Shown: positions 5,743 through 8,532 of the stretch, piece after piece | How the letters are laid out: each line of letters begins with the position of its first letter | How positions within the stretch are numbered: the first letter of the stretch is position 1 | Source of the DNA: Aquimarina sp. | GTDB lineage: Bacteria > Bacteroidota > Bacteroidia > Flavobacteriales > Flavobacteriaceae | Length of the DNA stretch: 8,532 nucleotides | Assembly (NCBI GenBank): GCA_002697475.1 | Contig: NZVW01000137.1 | Location: 1-8,532, forward strand | Direction of reading: 5' to 3' | The notes under the pieces: generated by a model | Told to the model about the DNA's origin: nothing | Databases searched by the model: none | The model's input: only the letters and a program-made list of their open reading frames with translations | Made by a program: the position numbers and the translations under genes

Positions 5743-5765
5743 ATTTACTTTGCCGGCTTAAAGTT

Positions 5766-7688
5766 ATGGGAAATAGACGATTAATAATTAAATGCGGTCT
5801 TGGGTTATTATTACTTTTTAATTCGACCCTTTTAGCGCAAGAGATTAAAAACTACAATGGCTTTTTTCAATTAGGGAAATATAAGGGAGAAGCCAGTTAT
5901 ACTTATATGGTTGTTAATAATGACACCATACTGGACGGGGATTTTGAATTTCAAAGAACAAACCCCAAAGCTTTATTAGAAAAAAAAGATATTTCCTTCT
6001 CCATAAAAGGTCAGTTTAAAAATGACTATCCATCAGAATACTGGGCCTTTAGATTTAACACATTTAAAACCAGCACAAAAAGCTCTTTTGAGGATAATAA
6101 ATATGTATTAAATGTTGATGGGGAACAACAAGTGGCTTTCGGTAACTTCAAGGAAGGCTATCCGGATGGTGAATGGATCATTAAAAATCAAAGAATAAAA
6201 AATTCGGAGGTAGAGAATGTCAGTTTTAACAGTACCATAAAATTTAGTAAGGGAGTGCCTCAACAGAGTTTCACGATAGAGGATAAACAGCAGGAATTGG
6301 TTGGGCGTTTTCTTAGAAATGGCCTTGCCCATGATAAATGGATTTTGTTTTCTGATAACCAGTTAGAGGAAGCTGAAGCATGGTTTTTTAATGAAGGAAT
6401 TTTGCAAAATATTGAAGTACAAAAAAGGAATGGTGCACACCAAGTTGTTTTAGATATGGACACTTCCGCTGAAACCAAAATGATAGCACTGGGAGAACAA
6501 TATTTTAAAATCTTGCAGTTGTTACTGCCTGCAAAGGAAGAAAGAGTAATTAGCCGAAGTGATATCGCAGGTTTATTGAAAAAGAATAATAGATATTATA
6601 GACGTATTGACTCAATTCTATCTGGATTAAGCTCAGTGCGTTTTACACCTGAATTTAAAGTCAGTGTTCCGTATTACCCCTTAAACGATACACAAAGAAA
6701 AATGATAGATTCAACTGTGTTCTACTATCAAAAATCAAAAAAGATAAGTGATTTTTTAAGTAACGATACGCAATTGAACATTCGCAAATTATCTGACAAG
6801 GAGGTTCAGTCCTTAGGTAATGTTTTAGAACGCATAAATGAGCGTATTCTTGAACCTTTAGGAGAACTGTCAGATTATGCTGAAAGGGATTTGTTGCAGC
6901 ATGTAAAACGAGAAAAGCTGGTTCAAAGATTTTGGAAAAACGGCAAGGAAGAATTTAATGATTATAAGGCTTACGGAGTTGTCATTGATAAAAATATAGA
7001 ACAAGTACAGGATATAGAGATTTTGCAGGAACTATCTAAGCAAACTTTTTTACGCCTTGATGAAATAAGAGAGGTATTCGAAAGCAAAGTGTATAGTGAA
7101 ACAAAGCAGCAGGAAGCTGTTGAACTAGAAGAAGAAATGATTCTACAGCTCGATCAATTAAAAGAGTCAACCAGATTATCCCAAGGAGATACAATACCTA
7201 AAGTTTATGCTGATGCTGTAGAAAAGCTTAAAGACGATGCTGAGGAGATGCTGACAACGTATGCGAAAATTATAAATGTTGACGAAAAATTGAATACAGG
7301 AAAAACCCTTGTGAATTGCTTAAAAAATTATGTAGAAGCAGGTGAAGTGGTTACAAAACTACCGGAACAACAAAACTATATTCAGCAGAAATATACAGAT
7401 GCGGTTTGGAATCCCTTTACAGCCACAGTAATGGACGAAACAGTAAAAAGGAGGATCTTGTCCGCTTATACAAATGTTTTAATACCGTATTATTTAAAAA
7501 ATATAACACAAGGATTGCCCTGCGAAAATGCCCCGCAATGGATTGAACTTGTAAACAAGACTTATGATAGAATGTTGGAGTTACGTGAAGAAGATACCCG
7601 CAAGATGGAGCGTAAACTAAAAAAGGAGGAAGACCCTTTAGTGGTGCTACAGCGTTTTAAAATAGAATACCTACTTAATCAGAAATAA
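5766..7688 (+). CDS. Exported protein with MORN-like repeats and long helical C-terminal part, function unknown
   Basis: No known function is recognised in this 640-residue protein. It opens with MGNRRLIIK, a leucine-rich core and a probable signal-peptidase I site at LLAQ (22-25), so the mature protein should be periplasmic or outer-membrane associated. Residues about 32-215 contain at least four MORN/YwqK-like units, each with Gly, an aromatic residue and a later Trp or Tyr: GFFQLGKYKG (32-41), GQFKNDYPSEYW (82-93), GNFKEGYPDGEW (126-137) and GRFLRNGLAHDKW (180-192). Residues about 235-640 are mostly charged and predicted by eye to be helical, with coiled-coil-like runs around 345-385, 411-510 and 600-625. 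There are no obvious catalytic motifs. Cys10 lies in the signal and Cys518 and Cys586 are the only others. The start at ATG 5766 is preferred because it gives a proper signal peptide and follows the -7 box; an ATG at 5724 would hide the signal. Only 3 nt separate its stop from the DUF2490 gene, so the two are an operon and probably work together in the envelope. Confidence 0.85.
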   Translation: MGNRRLIIKCGLGLLLLFNSTLLAQEIKNYNGFFQLGKYKGEASYTYMVVNNDTILDGDFEFQRTNPKALLEKKDISFSIKGQFKNDYPSEYWAFRFNTFKTSTKSSFEDNKYVLNVDGEQQVAFGNFKEGYPDGEWIIKNQRIKNSEVENVSFNSTIKFSKGVPQQSFTIEDKQQELVGRFLRNGLAHDKWILFSDNQLEEAEAWFFNEGILQNIEVQKRNGAHQVVLDMDTSAETKMIALGEQYFKILQLLLPAKEERVISRSDIAGLLKKNNRYYRRIDSILSGLSSVRFTPEFKVSVPYYPLNDTQRKMIDSTVFYYQKSKKISDFLSNDTQLNIRKLSDKEVQSLGNVLERINERILEPLGELSDYAERDLLQHVKREKLVQRFWKNGKEEFNDYKAYGVVIDKNIEQVQDIEILQELSKQTFLRLDEIREVFESKVYSETKQQEAVELEEEMILQLDQLKESTRLSQGDTIPKVYADAVEKLKDDAEEMLTTYAKIINVDEKLNTGKTLVNCLKNYVEAGEVVTKLPEQQNYIQQKYTDAVWNPFTATVMDETVKRRILSAYTNVLIPYYLKNITQGLPCENAPQWIELVNKTYDRMLELREEDTRKMERKLKKEEDPLVVLQRFKIEYLLNQK

Positions 7689-7691
7689 CAA

Positions 7692-8513
7692 ATGATTAAA
7701 AAATACTATTTATATCTGTTTTTTGTTGTTTTTTGGATTTGCTGTGGTTCAGGACTATATGGTCAGGAAGAGCCTGAAGAGTCAAAGTTTAAAGAGCCGG
7801 TAACTAAGACCTGGGTGAATACTTATGGTAATATCAGAATCTCCAAACGCTTATTTTGGGTGGCTCAAACGCATTTCAGGTTTGAAGAGACAGAAAGCAC
7901 TCCTTTTGCAGGTCAGGTAGGGCAGATTTATAACAGACACGCTATTGGGTATATATACTCTAAATATTTTAATGTAAGTCTGGGAGGAGTTTTAAGATTA
8001 AATTTTAATACAGAAGCTGATCCGGATCCTGTTGACCGTAACATGGTTCCGGAATGGAGAATTTGGCACGAATATATGTTTGCAGTACCACTTTCTTCTA
8101 TGATGTTTTATCATCGTATACGTATTGAACATCGCTGGACTCAGGATTTTGAAGAAAATAGCGATTATATCTTCAGGAACAGGTGGCGTTACATGTTTAA
8201 AGCAAAAATTCCTATCAATTCAGATAAGTTTCAATCTGAGACTTTTTATTTTTCACCGGAAGCAGAATTAATAATGCAAAGTGGTAAAGCTGTGATAGGA
8301 AGCCCTATGGAAGATTTACGATTGCATGCTTCAGTAGGTTATATTATAAATCCCAGGATGACAGTAGCAACAGGTCTAATGTACTCTCAGGGACAAACGC
8401 TAAGCGATGCGTCTGAATATAAACAAAGCTGGACGTTGCGTTTCCATTTATATTTTTCACCGGATTTCAGGAAGGTTAAAAATAAATTACCTTCTATACA
8501 TCTTGATGATTAA
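7692..8513 (+). CDS. DUF2490 family outer-membrane beta-barrel protein
   Basis: The 273-residue protein has a signal peptide (basic start MIKKYY, hydrophobic core, likely cleavage after LYG near residue 24). Alternating hydrophobic and aromatic strands typical of a small outer-membrane barrel follow. The DUF2490 pattern is visible in TWVNTYGNIRISKRLFW (40-56), VAQTHFRFEE (57-66), the conserved RIRIEHRW (142-149) and FRNRWRYMFKAKIPI (161-175). Further strands are FYFSPEAELIM (185-195), LHASVGYII (211-219), TVATGLMY (224-231) and SWTLRFHLYF (246-255). Unlike many barrels it does not end at the last strand: about 17 polar residues (257-273) follow. An acidic, loop-like segment (about 107-120) separates the early strands. 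The family is widespread in Bacteroidota with no agreed function. The gene starts 3 nt after the preceding stop and has no promoter of its own, so its product is probably the barrel partner of the exported repeat protein. Only 19 nt follow its stop (TAA 8511-8513), with no terminator seen. Confidence 0.9.
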   Translation: MIKKYYLYLFFVVFWICCGSGLYGQEEPEESKFKEPVTKTWVNTYGNIRISKRLFWVAQTHFRFEETESTPFAGQVGQIYNRHAIGYIYSKYFNVSLGGVLRLNFNTEADPDPVDRNMVPEWRIWHEYMFAVPLSSMMFYHRIRIEHRWTQDFEENSDYIFRNRWRYMFKAKIPINSDKFQSETFYFSPEAELIMQSGKAVIGSPMEDLRLHASVGYIINPRMTVATGLMYSQGQTLSDASEYKQSWTLRFHLYFSPDFRKVKNKLPSIHLDD

Positions 8514-8532
8514 TAAAAATAAAGCTAACCAA

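Noticed and set aside
5724..5765. ATG at 5724 as the start of the exported protein
   Set aside because: The -7 box lies downstream of it and the extra 14 residues would mask the signal peptide; ATG 5766 is preferred.

Overview
The window looks like chromosomal DNA of a marine-type flavobacterium (Bacteroidota, probably Flavobacteriaceae). The DNA is AT-rich. Convincing -7 boxes follow the Bacteroidota pattern TAnnTTTG, with exact matches upstream of fabD and of the last operon, and Shine-Dalgarno sequences are essentially absent. Several protein families are typical of the phylum: a 2TM domain, a DUF6597-type AraC regulator, DUF2490, MORN-like exported repeats and a lipoprotein ending its signal in Leu-Ser-Cys. 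Identifications come from reading motifs; no database search was possible.

Layout. Bases 1-151 hold two copies of a 61-bp repeat, 90 bp apart. The second copy runs into, and truncates, a minus-strand class V aminotransferase (109-561), leaving only its N-terminal part. Divergent from it is a 309-codon gene (641-1570) that fuses a two-helix membrane domain to a complete dihydrofolate reductase. A compact three-gene plus-strand group follows: an ABM-fold monooxygenase (1667-1951), an AraC-family regulator overlapping it by 8 nt (1944-2753), and a fructosamine-kinase-family protein 22 nt later (2776-3627). fabD (3705-4586) has its own promoter and ends at a strong hairpin terminator. That terminator sits against the stop codon of a convergent minus-strand lipoprotein esterase (4640-5548).

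A 217-bp divergent spacer (5549-5765) holds two inverted repeats and a TAnnTTTG box. It leads into a two-gene operon: an exported 640-residue protein with MORN-like repeats and a long helical part (5766-7688), then, 3 nt later, a DUF2490 outer-membrane barrel (7692-8513). The window ends 19 nt after the DUF2490 stop, so any further operon members or terminator are not visible.

How the genes relate. DHFR (folate/thymidylate) and FabD (fatty-acid initiation) are housekeeping enzymes. The ABM-AraC-kinase group looks like a small stress or metabolite-repair unit, which is inference. The last two genes form an uncharacterised envelope module and are the best candidate here for something undescribed. 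The membrane-tethered DHFR and the repeat-truncated aminotransferase are the other unusual items. No gene-free stretch exceeds 300 bases.
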